Source: CAVWDI01 sp963793095 (GTDB lineage Bacteria > Chloroflexota > Anaerolineae > Anaerolineales > UBA4823). From it: 64,000 bases of DNA. Made by a program: the position numbers and the translations under genes. The notes beneath the pieces were generated by a model, which was not told the origin of the DNA, did not search any database, and was given only the letters and a program-made list of their open reading frames with translations. Positions 52,668 through 61,118 of this stretch are shown piece after piece; the stretch's first letter is position 1, and every line of letters begins with the position of its first letter. Where the stretch lies: assembly GCA_963793095.1 (NCBI GenBank), contig CAWBYY010000002.1:496001-560000 (forward strand), written 5' to 3'.

Positions 52668-54041
52668 ATGAGTAATTTTCATGGTGAAATATTACGCCGA
52701 TGGATTTTTCCGTACTCGTATAAATTGAGGGGAATGGATTTTACGGGTACGATGGAAGAAGCGCTTCAAAATCAACGGCTTGATAAAGATACAATTCGCG
52801 CTCTCCAATTTAAAAAGTTGAAATCTTTACTGCAGCATGCTTATTCCACCGTTCCTTTCTATAAGAAGCAATTTAATACAGCGGGGATAATACCTGAGGA
52901 CGTAAAATCGTTTGAAGATTTTTCAAAAATCCCCAGCATCACAAAAGAACAAATTCGCCAAAATCCCGAGTCTTTTTTATCGACTGACCCGCGTTCCAAG
53001 GCGGTTGATGTCAGCACCAGCGGCGCAACAGGAAGCCCGTTGAAATTTCACTTGAGTAAATGTGCAATCATTTCAAATTTAGTCAGCCATTACCGGATTT
53101 TGCAGTGGTGGGGAATTGAATTGGGCGATCCTCATATTATGCTGTGGGGTTACGGTTACAACCCGCGCAAGGCTCCCGGATTTCGCAAGGCGTTACAAGT
53201 ACTATTTACACGTCCAATTGAAGATCTCATAATGAACCGCAGGACGATGGCTGCCTTCAACATCTCTAAAAATGATCTTAAAAAAGATGTGGCGATATTG
53301 CAGAAATTTAAACCCAAATATATATTTACTTATCCTTCTGCATTGAGTTTTCTGGCGGATTTTATTCGAGACCAGGGAATTAACGGTCACAACCTGGAAA
53401 TTCAATTGATTCTCTCTTTTGGAGAAATACTTTATGACCAGCAGGCGGAATTATTCCATAATGTGTTTGGGTGTCCGACAGTTAATGGATACGGAGCCTC
53501 TGAGGTTGGCGCTATTGCCGGGAGCCTTCCTTGCGGTCAAATCCATACAATGGACGACTTTATTCTCGTTGAAGTTGTAAAAGAACATCCATCCGACGAA
53601 TTTGGGGAAATTGTCGTTACCCTTCTGGAAAATTTCGCCAGCCCATTGATACGCTATAATCTGCAGGATCTGGCGGTCCCGGGTGATGGGAACCATGAGT
53701 GTCCGCTGGGTGTGGGATTCTCCACGCTTAAACAGATTATTGGGAGGCATCACGATAAAATACTGCTTGCAGACGGCACTTATGTCCATGGAACCGTATT
53801 CACATCAGCGATGAATAAAATAGAACATGTGAAGCATTTTCAGGTGATACAAAAACAGCCTGACCTTTTTGATATCCTTGTTGTCACCGATTCTGAAAAG
53901 GACCTGCCAAAAATAGAAAAGAAAGTCAAAGCACGGTTACGCAAGAGGGCTGGTATTAAGCACGCCAATGTAATCCGAGTGCCGGCAATTCCAACTGAGA
54001 CTACTGGCAAATTCCGGTTTGTCAGGTCGGAGGTCAATTAA
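52668..54041 (+). CDS. PaaK-like adenylate-forming enzyme
   Basis: A 457-residue protein of the phenylacetate-CoA-ligase/CapK family. AMP-site motifs are VDVSTSGATGSPLKFHLS (P-loop), VNGYGASEVGAIAGSLPCG and EIVVTLLENFASPLIRYNLQ, followed by IIGRHHDKILLADGTYVHG, and the C-terminal lid RVPAIPTETTGKFRFVR with the usual Lys. In surface-polysaccharide loci CapK-like proteins are thought to activate an acyl or amino-acid group for glycan decoration. The ribosome-binding site GGAGG is good. It ends the plus-strand operon. Confidence 0.85.
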   Translation: MSNFHGEILRRWIFPYSYKLRGMDFTGTMEEALQNQRLDKDTIRALQFKKLKSLLQHAYSTVPFYKKQFNTAGIIPEDVKSFEDFSKIPSITKEQIRQNPESFLSTDPRSKAVDVSTSGATGSPLKFHLSKCAIISNLVSHYRILQWWGIELGDPHIMLWGYGYNPRKAPGFRKALQVLFTRPIEDLIMNRRTMAAFNISKNDLKKDVAILQKFKPKYIFTYPSALSFLADFIRDQGINGHNLEIQLILSFGEILYDQQAELFHNVFGCPTVNGYGASEVGAIAGSLPCGQIHTMDDFILVEVVKEHPSDEFGEIVVTLLENFASPLIRYNLQDLAVPGDGNHECPLGVGFSTLKQIIGRHHDKILLADGTYVHGTVFTSAMNKIEHVKHFQVIQKQPDLFDILVVTDSEKDLPKIEKKVKARLRKRAGIKHANVIRVPAIPTETTGKFRFVRSEVN

Positions 54042-54080
54042 CCAACCGTATTCATACCTGGTTGTAGGCATGTACCAGCA

Positions 54081-55193
54081 TTAGAGTGGAAAAGGCGTTT
54101 CCCCAGAGGTGACCGGATCAAGATAATTTGGATCTTCGATGCCGGTCCTGCGCATGGCGATGCCGGTGATCGCCTCAATGACAATCCGGTGTGCGTTCAG
54201 GGCGGTTACATAATTCGAATCATTGGTCGGCGCAACTTCAACGATCTCAAAACCGACTACATTCAGCTCATGGCAGATCCTTCTCACGGCGGAGAATGCC
54301 TCCCTGATCAGCAGGCCTCCCGGTTCGGGTGTCCCAGTCCCGGGCGCGAAAGCGGGGTCCAGCACATCGATATCGAACGAGACGTAAAAATATTCTGGCC
54401 CCGCCTGGGCTTTACGGATAACATTATCCAGAACAGTCTGCAAACCGATCCGGTCGATCTCGGCCATAAAATGCGAATTTATCCCGTTCTGGCGCATCCA
54501 TTGGATCATCTCTTCATCCGGATAAAAACCCCGCAGGCCGATCTGGTAGATATTCTTTCCAGGCAAGCCTTCATCTTTAATCAGGCGCGGGATCGCCAGG
54601 CTGTGGTTGATGGTCATACCCGGTTTCTCCTTGCCGCAGTCGGCATGGGCATCAAGGTGAATCAAGCCCAGGTTTTCGGCGCCGTATACGTCGATCAGCG
54701 CTCCGGCATCCGGCCACAGTATTGAGTGGTCTCCGCCGAGCACAACCGGGATGATGCCAAGTTCAACGACCTCGCCCACCAGCTCCCGGATGGGTTCCAT
54801 CGAGTTATCCGGGTTGTAGTGGTCAACCGCGGCGTCTCCATAGTCGACAACAGTCAATACCTCGAGGGGCCGCACCCGGACGGAAAGGTGGTTGATATAA
54901 TCGGCTGGGGCCCGGATATAATTCTGGGCTGTCCGGATCGCTAGCGGACCACGTGATGCGCCCCGTATGCCGCTGGAGAAATCGACCGGCGCGCCCAGAA
55001 CCGCCACGTCCACATTTCCGGCTGCCAGATCCTCCGGAGTCAGGCACACCGGCAGCTTGAGGAAAGTGTGGGCGCCCATAAAGGCGCGTTGCCTCTGATA
55101 GCGCTGCAAATTGATTGGTCCCGGCTCGCGTTCTGGCTGCTCCTCACGGTCAATTCTGGTCTTCCATAAATCCTCTTTTCGGGCCTCGCTCAT
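54081..55193 (-). CDS. speB: agmatinase/arginase-family ureohydrolase
   Basis: A binuclear manganese enzyme of about 370 residues. I start it at 55193 because MSEARKE follows an AAGGAG ribosome-binding site; the frame is open to 55223. Metal motifs are VVLGGDHSILWPDAGA, LIHLDAHADCG and YVSFDIDVLDPAFAPGTGTP (the D-x-D and E pocket PEPGGL). It probably hydrolyses agmatine to putrescine and urea; guanidinobutyrase, proclavaminate amidinohydrolase or formimidoglutamase activity is also possible. The N-terminal 60 residues are longer than in E. coli SpeB. The DNA becomes clearly GC-richer from here on. Confidence 0.88.
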   Translation of the reverse strand: MSEARKEDLWKTRIDREEQPEREPGPINLQRYQRQRAFMGAHTFLKLPVCLTPEDLAAGNVDVAVLGAPVDFSSGIRGASRGPLAIRTAQNYIRAPADYINHLSVRVRPLEVLTVVDYGDAAVDHYNPDNSMEPIRELVGEVVELGIIPVVLGGDHSILWPDAGALIDVYGAENLGLIHLDAHADCGKEKPGMTINHSLAIPRLIKDEGLPGKNIYQIGLRGFYPDEEMIQWMRQNGINSHFMAEIDRIGLQTVLDNVIRKAQAGPEYFYVSFDIDVLDPAFAPGTGTPEPGGLLIREAFSAVRRICHELNVVGFEIVEVAPTNDSNYVTALNAHRIVIEAITGIAMRRTGIEDPNYLDPVTSGETPFPL

Positions 55194-55342
55194 GTGCTCA
55201 CTCCTTAGTTGTTTTGTTGGCATGTTTCGAGTTGTATATTACTACGATAATTGTTCTACTGGCTCCGCCAAAATAAATTCGATTTGATATTAAAATATGT
55301 ATCTGGACCAAGCATTGAAGTATTTGGTGAGAGAACCGGGAC

Positions 55343-56332
55343 ATGCGTAAAATTTTTGGTCAAGCGGTCGATGAACTGGAGTCAGGCAGACCAGTAAAAG
55401 GTCTGAAAATCCGCGCCTGGGATGAAGACATGGTTGGAGGCGACGATTTGTTGGGCGAAGTTACCACCGGTCAGGATGGCCGATATAAAATCGAGTATGC
55501 AAACGCCTACTGGGATAAAAATATCCCGGGTTTATCGTCCTGGCGCCCGGATATTTACATCACAGCCGACATCCGCAATAAGGCTGGCATGTGGGTTCGG
55601 CTTGGGAAGTCCCGGGTATTCAAAGACCACCCGCTCGAACTGGATCTGCGGATTGACCTCAGGGTCAGGGTCGAACCTTTCCAGAGCCGCATGACCGCGT
55701 TTAATCCTCAGAAACACGGCTTTCATTTTTTTAACAGGTTTAAATTTAGAACGGAACTGCTGGGTCTTGATTTCGAGGAGAAAGGGATGGGCTTTTGCGG
55801 GGGTATGTGTGGGGCGGCTTTATACCGTTTTAAGAACGGCCTCCCCGTTCCAGAAGGCGTGGATGTGCCCTCCCAGGGTTCTGACCTTTATCAAGAACTG
55901 CTCAAGCGCCAGATAAGAAGCATGGACCCGCGGGTGATTGCCAGGATGTTTGAATTCCAGTCCGCCTCGGACCGGGCCGGCTTCTTCCCCAAAAACAGCA
56001 TCGGAGAGCTCACCAGAACCGAGTGGCCGAAATTACAGGCAGAACTGGATAAGGGAAGCCCCGCCATCCTGGTACTCATCCGGGCCAGGAAATTGTTTGA
56101 TAACCCCACCAGAAACCACCAGACCCTTGCGGTTGGATACGAGTACGACCCGACCCGCAAGGATCTGGTCGTCCACGAATATGACCCGAACAAGCCAGGC
56201 GAGATGCAAACGCTTGAAATGAACCTGGGTTTACCGGACGGGAAGCTGTACATGAAAGATTCGGCGTACCGGGGGACGCGCGGGTTCTTCCTGAACCCCG
56301 CCGGGGGCAAAGCCAGCCGCAAAATGAGTTAA
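55343..56332 (+). CDS. transthyretin-like domain fused to a papain-like cysteine-protease-type domain
   Basis: A 329-residue protein of unknown function. Residues 1-110 look like a transthyretin/carboxypeptidase-regulatory beta-sandwich (GQAVDELESGRPVKGLKIRA, GEVTTGQDGRYKIEY, PDIYITADIRNKAGMWV). From residue 140 a second domain has GMGFCGGMCGAAL (Cys152, Cys156), then NHQTLAVGYEYD (His259) and VVHEYDPN (Asp281). This Cys...His...Asp order fits papain/C39-like cysteine hydrolases. There is no signal peptide. No neighbour suggests a substrate. The assignment of both domains is mine from pattern, not from a search. Confidence 0.6.
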   Translation: MRKIFGQAVDELESGRPVKGLKIRAWDEDMVGGDDLLGEVTTGQDGRYKIEYANAYWDKNIPGLSSWRPDIYITADIRNKAGMWVRLGKSRVFKDHPLELDLRIDLRVRVEPFQSRMTAFNPQKHGFHFFNRFKFRTELLGLDFEEKGMGFCGGMCGAALYRFKNGLPVPEGVDVPSQGSDLYQELLKRQIRSMDPRVIARMFEFQSASDRAGFFPKNSIGELTRTEWPKLQAELDKGSPAILVLIRARKLFDNPTRNHQTLAVGYEYDPTRKDLVVHEYDPNKPGEMQTLEMNLGLPDGKLYMKDSAYRGTRGFFLNPAGGKASRKMS

Positions 56333-56389
56333 ATGGTAGCGCTGTCTGTTGTAACAAATATGTTTCTACCACTGGTATTCTGGTCAATA

Positions 56390-56419
56390 AAAATCCCCAC
56401 ATAGGGAGACGTGGATTTT
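56390..56419 (+). terminator. imperfect terminator after the transthyretin/papain-like gene
   Basis: AAAATCC plus CAC pairs with GTGGATTTT, with an extra CC bulge, around a purine-rich loop; CUCAUUUUAUUG follows. It begins 58 bases after the stop codon. Confidence 0.5.
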
Positions 56420-56520
56420 CTCATTTTATTGTAGGAGTTCTTTTGATGTCTCACATTGTACACAGATGTTTTTACAAACCTAACTTTGCACTATCTCCTT
56501 AGAAAAGTCTTGTTGGATTA

Positions 56521-56560
56521 AAAACCACGCCGCAGGTATATATACCTGCGGCGTGGTTTT
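56521..56560. terminator. perfect 40-base palindrome, probable bidirectional terminator
   Basis: The 40 bases are an exact inverted repeat: the left half of 20 bases is the reverse complement of the right half, with a GC-rich core flanked by AAAA on the left and TTTT on the right. As RNA it forms a very stable hairpin from either strand with a short U run. It sits between the plus-strand fusion gene and the minus-strand tsaC gene, which converge, as expected for a shared terminator. The 378-base gap 56333-56710 holds otherwise only AT-rich spacer. Confidence 0.75.
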
Positions 56561-56710
56561 CGAGTGAGGAGAATGCAACTATTATTCTACATATTTAACT
56601 GAAACGGGGATGAAGCTGGGCTGAAGATTTGATGAGAAATGAGCCCCTAAATTTGAGGAATCCTTAAGGGATATTTTTGGAATTGTTAAATTGAGCAGTT
56701 GGGGGCAATT

Positions 56711-57328
56711 TCAGGAGATAACCTCCCAAATCTGGTCTAATGAGATGGGTCCTTTACGAAGAATAAGCGGCTCATCCCCGGTGCAGTCAACCACGGTGGA
56801 GGGATTCCCGCCGGGGCACCTTCCACCGTCCAGGACCAGGTCGATCAGACCGCCAAGCTGGTCGACCGCCTCCACAGCAGTCAGAGAATTCGAACCTCCG
56901 GAGCGGTTGGCGGAGGTGACCGCCAGGGGACCAGCCGTCTTCAGAAGGTGCAATGCGTCCGGGTGATCCGGCATGCGGACGCCGATGGTTTCCCCCGGCG
57001 AGAGAATTTCCGGCAGGTTGGGACACTTCGCGACCACCAGGGTCAGCGGACCGGGCCAGAAACGGCGGGCCAACTCAAGGGCGTACTCCGCCATATCCAG
57101 CGCCACTTTATCGATGTCTCCCAGATCACCGATCAGGACCGGGATGGCTTTAGACATATCACGCCTCTTGACCCGGTAAAGCCCCTCAATGGCGTTTGGG
57201 TCAGAGGCCAGCGCCCCCAGACCGTAGACTGTATCAGTTGGGAAGGCGGCCAGCCAGCCTTGCTTGAGAACCTGGACCGCCGCCTCTATCCAGCCCGGCG
57301 AACCTGTTTTAATGACACGCGTCTTCAT
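56711..57328 (-). CDS. tsaC: threonylcarbamoyl-AMP synthase (Sua5/YrdC family)
   Basis: Makes the activated threonylcarbamoyl group used for the t6A modification of ANN-decoding tRNAs. The 205-residue protein has only the YrdC domain: AAFPTDTVYGLGALA, YRVKRRDMSKAIPVLIGDL (the K-R-x-x-x-K-P motif is split as K-A-I-P), RFWPGPLTLVV and GPLAVTSANRSGGSNSLTAV (S-A-N-x-S-G). It ends in STVVDCTGDEPLILRKGPIS. Unlike Sua5 it lacks the extra C-terminal domain. It is 7 bases downstream of coaX, making it the last gene of the pan operon. Confidence 0.92.
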   Translation of the reverse strand: MKTRVIKTGSPGWIEAAVQVLKQGWLAAFPTDTVYGLGALASDPNAIEGLYRVKRRDMSKAIPVLIGDLGDIDKVALDMAEYALELARRFWPGPLTLVVAKCPNLPEILSPGETIGVRMPDHPDALHLLKTAGPLAVTSANRSGGSNSLTAVEAVDQLGGLIDLVLDGGRCPGGNPSTVVDCTGDEPLILRKGPISLDQIWEVIS

Positions 57329-57335
57329 TGGTTCC

Positions 57336-58100
57336 TCAATTGTTCATCTCCCAGATCAGGCGCAGACCATCCAGGGTCAGCCAGGGCGCCACAACCTGGA
57401 TCGCCTCCGTTTCCCGGGCGACGACCTCCGCCAGCCCACCGGTGGCGATCACCCGCATATCGGCTCCGAGTTCCTCCCGGAAACGGCTTACCATGCCTTC
57501 CACCAGGGCGACGTAGCCAAATAACAAACCGGACTGCATGGCATGGGTGGTGTTGCGCCCGATGGCAGCCGGAGGACGCTGCAGTTCGACCCTTGGCAGC
57601 TTGGCAGCCCGCAGGAAGAGCGCCTCGGCGGCGATGTTGATCCCTGGGGCGATTGCCCCGCCCAGGTAATCGCCCTCCCGGTCGATGGCGTCGAAGGTTG
57701 TGGCGGTGCCGAAGTCAACCACGCAGGCTGGAACGCCGTAGTGGGCTTTGACCGCCGCGGCATCCACGATGCGGTCAGCGCCGACCGAGCGTGGGTTCTC
57801 GTACAGGATCTTGACGCCCGTTTTCACGCCGGCGTCGACGACCAACGGCTCCAGGGATAAATAATCCCGGCAGGCCTGGCGGATCTTGCCGGTCAGGGGC
57901 GGCACGACCGAGGCAAGGCAGATGCCGCTCAGGTCACCCGGTTTCAGCCCGGCGTGGTCCAGCATGCCCAGGAACTGCAAGCCGTACTCGTCCGGCATGC
58001 GCTCGTGGTTGGTGAACAGGCGCCAGCGCGATCCGAGCCGCTCGCCTTCGTAAATCCCCAGGGTTATATTGGTGTTGCCGATATCAATTGTAAGCAGCAT
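57336..58100 (-). CDS. coaX: type III pantothenate kinase
   Basis: First step of coenzyme A synthesis from pantothenate, ATP-dependent. The 254-residue length fits CoaX. Motifs are LLTIDIGNTNITLGIYEG (phosphate 1), NPRSVGADRIVDAAAV (G-A-D-R), CVVDFGTATTFDAID (phosphate 2, monovalent-cation Asp) and GAIAPGINIAAEALF. It follows panC by 5 bases. Linked to panB, panE and panC, it continues the route from ketoisovalerate to phosphopantothenate. Confidence 0.95.
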   Translation of the reverse strand: MLLTIDIGNTNITLGIYEGERLGSRWRLFTNHERMPDEYGLQFLGMLDHAGLKPGDLSGICLASVVPPLTGKIRQACRDYLSLEPLVVDAGVKTGVKILYENPRSVGADRIVDAAAVKAHYGVPACVVDFGTATTFDAIDREGDYLGGAIAPGINIAAEALFLRAAKLPRVELQRPPAAIGRNTTHAMQSGLLFGYVALVEGMVSRFREELGADMRVIATGGLAEVVARETEAIQVVAPWLTLDGLRLIWEMNN

Positions 58101-58105
58101 CCTGG

Positions 58106-58946
58106 TTATTCCTCCAGCAATATATTATCGATCAGGCGGGTATCCCCGATATAGACCGCCATCGAAAGCAGGGCGCCGCCCTTCACTTCCCCGAAGTGTT
58201 CCAGCAGGGTATCGGGATTGGCACAGGATACGTACTGCGGGCGGGCGAGCCGCTCTCCTTTGAGCTCGGCGTTCATCAAGCCCCGCAGGACATTGGGGTC
58301 TCTTTCGCCTTTGAAGTAGGCCTCATGGGCAGTGTTCAGCGCCCGGTAAAGCACTGCAGCAGCCTGGCGTTCGTCTTTATCCAGATAGGTGTTGCGGCTG
58401 GACATTGCCAGACCGTCCGGCTCGCGCACGGTCGGGCAGACCACGACCTGGATTGGGTAGTTCAGATCGCTGACCATCCGGCGGATGACCGCTGCCTGTT
58501 GGAAATCTTTCCCCCCGAAGTAGGCTTTTTGGGGGGTTGTCCGGTTGAACAGCTTGGCGACCACCGTGGTCACTCCCCTGAAATGACCGGGACGCCTGGC
58601 ACCTTCCAGCGGTTGGGTCAGCTCGCTCACTGTCACCCAGGACTGGAATTCCGGTGGGTACATGTCCTCAGTATCTGGTACCCAGACCAGGTCTACTTCT
58701 TCCTTTTCAAGCAGTTCCAGGTTCGCGCGGGATATCGCGTGGGTAAGTAGTGAGGTCCTCGCCGGGGCCGAACTGGGCCGGGTTGATAAAGATGGTGACG
58801 ATCAGCGAGGCGCATTCCTGGCGGGCACGCCGCACCAGGGACAGGTGACCTTCATGCAGGTAACCCATGGTGGGCACCAACCCGACCGGTTCCACAAGTT
58901 TGGCGCGGGCAGCCTCCAGTTCGGAAAAGGTTTTGACGGTTTTCAT
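58106..58946 (-). pseudogene. panC: pantoate-beta-alanine ligase, split by one frameshift
   Basis: Joins pantoate and beta-alanine with ATP to pantothenate. The first frame (from 58946) has GLVPTMGYLHEGHLSLVRRA (the HxGH ATP site) and TIFINPAQFGPGEDLTTYPR, then stops at 58707. The second frame (58106 end) resumes with LELLEKEEVDLVWVPDTEDM, TVVAKLFNRTTPQKAYFGGK and MSSRNTYLDKDERQAA. The switch lies at three G (plus strand 58729-58731); removing one base gives DI-RANLELLEKE as expected for PanC. All other motifs are whole, so an indel error is likely. Confidence 0.88.
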
Positions 58947-59028
58947 TGTTTTCTGGTTGTTTTTCTAAAATTTCAATATTTCACAAATTCCAAATTGTGT
59001 GATGTTCAGGCTTGCGCAATCTGATAGA

Positions 59029-59215
59029 TCCTTCACTTCGTTCCACGATCAGGATGACAAACTAAATGTCATCGTGAGGATTGTCCCGAGAATTCGAGGG
59101 AATTAAATGACGAAACGATCTTGGTTTTCCAACGATTTTTAAATCATTCGCTGCAGCTGCGGTTCGCAAACCGTGGGCATGCTTTGTGGCCTTCAGGATG
59201 ACAAAGTGAAGTGCC
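59029..59215. repeat. candidate intergenic repeat element
   Basis: The 296-base gap between panC and panE contains two similar words, GATCAGGATGACAAA (about 59050-59064) and CTTCAGGATGACAAA (about 59192-59206). The first belongs to a small hairpin (GATGACA...TGTCATC). Short words around TTC-N-CAGGATGACA are, from memory, spread through intergenic DNA of many bacteria as REP-like remnants. Only a genome-wide count could confirm it. Confidence 0.45.
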
Positions 59216-59242
59216 CTGGTGATTTGCATGTATAAAAAAATC

Positions 59243-60175
59243 CTAGTTACCCTTTCTATTTGTTTTAACCGCCACCAGGGATTTGACCAGCGAATACAGG
59301 GTCTGGTTGATGGGGGCCGGGATGCCAGCCCGTTCGCCAGCCTGTACCACCTGGCCGTTGATGGCGTCGATCTCGGTCGGCGCCCCGCGCCTCAGGTCCT
59401 GGAGCATAGAGGAGATGTTGCCGGATGTGTTTTGGGCGACTTTTACTGCTGCCCCTGCCGGATCGGAGAAGGGAACCTGGATGCCCAGGCGCTCCGCTAC
59501 AATGGAGGTCTCCTTTGCAGTGCGCCCCAGCAGCTCAAAAGCATGCGTATTATCCACAAGTTCGCCGTTAGGGACGCCCAGGATGGCTGTCAGCGGGTTG
59601 ATAGCAGAATTGACCACCAGCTTACCCCACAGGAGGGACTGGATGTCGCTGACGATTTCCACCCTGAATCCGGCAGTTCGCAGCAGTTTGATCAGAAGTC
59701 CACTCCCGGGATGGTCCCCAATTGAGATAGTACCTTCCCCGGCTGGCCTGACTAGTCCGGGCTCGACCATAGTCGCCCCGGCGGTAATGGTGCCAGCCAA
59801 CGCCCGCTCGGAACCCAAACCTTCCATTAATACCTCGTAATTTCCAAGCCCATTCTGCAGGGTAAGCGCCAGCCCATCCGGAGCCAGGCATTGGGCGAGA
59901 CCCCGGGCAGCATTTGCTGTACCCCAGGATTTGACCAGCAACAGGGCTGATCTTGTTCCCTTATGGTCACGCGGGTCCGGGCTGATCAGGTCCGGCCTGA
60001 AAATCTGGACCTTCTCACCTTCGAGCACCCTGATGCCGTTTTCGCGGATCGCTTTTATCCCCTCCGTCCAGCTTCCCAGTATATTTACTTTCAAGCCAGC
60101 CCGAAGCAGCCGGGAAGCAAACAGGCACGCCATCGCGCCGGTGCCGACCACCAGGATACTTTCAGTTGATTTCAT
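59243..60175 (-). CDS. panE: 2-dehydropantoate 2-reductase
   Basis: Reduces ketopantoate to pantoate with NADPH. About 310 residues; the start MKSTESILVVGTGAMACLFA at 60175 overlaps the panB stop by 14 bases (the frame is open to 60253). The NADPH motif is VVGTGAMACLFASRLL, the catalytic Lys is in LLWGKLVVNSAINPLTAI, and the C-terminal SSMLQDLRRGAPTEIDAING is a strong PanE/ApbA signature. The pantothenate genes run panB-panE-panC-coaX on one strand, with a 296-base gap before panC. Confidence 0.93.
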   Translation of the reverse strand: MKSTESILVVGTGAMACLFASRLLRAGLKVNILGSWTEGIKAIRENGIRVLEGEKVQIFRPDLISPDPRDHKGTRSALLLVKSWGTANAARGLAQCLAPDGLALTLQNGLGNYEVLMEGLGSERALAGTITAGATMVEPGLVRPAGEGTISIGDHPGSGLLIKLLRTAGFRVEIVSDIQSLLWGKLVVNSAINPLTAILGVPNGELVDNTHAFELLGRTAKETSIVAERLGIQVPFSDPAGAAVKVAQNTSGNISSMLQDLRRGAPTEIDAINGQVVQAGERAGIPAPINQTLYSLVKSLVAVKTNRKGN

Positions 60176-61043
60176 CCAGCAAAGCCTCCCATTCTTCGTC
60201 CGCCATCCGGAAGGCATGCTCCTCGGCGGGAAATTCCCGCTTTTCGACCTCAATCCTGTATTTGGAAAAGGCGCGCCCCATATCTGAGTAAAAGTCAGCG
60301 TATTTTTTGACGAATTTGGGGGTGAAGCGGTCGAACAGACCCAGCAGGTCGTGGGTCACAAGCACCTGGCCGTCGCAGTCCAGCCCGGCCCCGATTCCAA
60401 TGGTGGGGATTATCAATTTTTCAGACACAAGGCCGGCTAAACGGGCCGGGATGGCTTCAAGAACGATGCTGAAACAGCCGGCTTCCTGCAGGATCAGGGC
60501 ATCTTCCAGCAGGCGCCTGGCGGCATCCGCTTTTTTGCCCTGCTGTTTAAACCCGCTTAACTGGTGCACGCTCTGCGGCGTCAGCCCGAGGTGGCCCATC
60601 ACCGGGATGCCGGCGGATACAATCATGGATACTGCGTCGCGGCGCTCGCGCCCGCCCTCCAGTTTGACTGCGTCCATGCCGGCTTCCTGCAGGAAGCGGC
60701 CAGCGTTTCTCAGCGCCTCCTCGGGAGAGGCCTGGTAGCTCATGAAGGGCAGGTCGCCGACCAGAATGGCATACCGGGCACCACGCGCCACCGCCCGGCA
60801 GTGGTGAAGCATCTCATCCATGGTAACCGGGAGGGTGTTCTGGTACCCCAGCACAACCATGCCGAGTGAATCGCCGACCAGGATTACATCAATGCCGGCC
60901 TGGTCGACTGCCAGCGCGGTCGGGTAATCGTAGGCAGTCAGCATGCTGATGACTTCGGCGCGCTGCTTCTTATCCAGCAGGGTCTGGATAGTGACCTTTT
61001 TTCTATTTTGTGAGTTTGAGGGAAGGGAAGGCTCTGTGCTCAC
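60162..61043 (-). CDS. panB: 3-methyl-2-oxobutanoate hydroxymethyltransferase
   Basis: First committed step of pantothenate synthesis: transfers a hydroxymethyl group from 5,10-methylene-tetrahydrofolate to ketoisovalerate. The 293-residue protein has MLTAYDYPTALAVDQAG, VILVGDSLGMVVLGY, TLPVTMDEMLHHCRAVARGA, MDAVKLEGG and MGHLGLTPQSVHQLSGFK, with the Mg-binding Asp residues intact. The start is GTG behind AAAGGAG, 7 bases away. The C-terminus extends about 25 residues beyond the usual end and overlaps panE. Confidence 0.95.
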   Translation of the reverse strand: MSTEPSLPSNSQNRKKVTIQTLLDKKQRAEVISMLTAYDYPTALAVDQAGIDVILVGDSLGMVVLGYQNTLPVTMDEMLHHCRAVARGARYAILVGDLPFMSYQASPEEALRNAGRFLQEAGMDAVKLEGGRERRDAVSMIVSAGIPVMGHLGLTPQSVHQLSGFKQQGKKADAARRLLEDALILQEAGCFSIVLEAIPARLAGLVSEKLIIPTIGIGAGLDCDGQVLVTHDLLGLFDRFTPKFVKKYADFYSDMGRAFSKYRIEVEKREFPAEEHAFRMADEEWEALLDEIN

Positions 61044-61089
61044 GGTACTCTCCTTTCGGCAGGTAGAGGCCGATTAATTATTTAATTCT

Positions 61090-61118
61090 AGTATACGAGG
61101 CTGTTCCGGTCTTTTAGA
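61090..61118 (-). promoter_or_regulatory. candidate promoter of the pan operon
   Basis: On the minus strand the -10 box TATACT (61090-61095) lies about 45 bases before the panB start. A weak -35 TCTAAA is placed 17 bases upstream. The -10 is good, the -35 poor, so activation or a different sigma factor may be involved. Confidence 0.4.

Noticed and set aside
56948..57640. 230-codon plus-strand frame across tsaC and coaX
   Set aside because: Antisense to two well-conserved genes in GC-rich DNA where long shadow frames are expected; composition rich in Arg and Pro.
58196..58750. 184-codon plus-strand frame opposite panC
   Set aside because: Entirely antisense to the conserved panC sequence.
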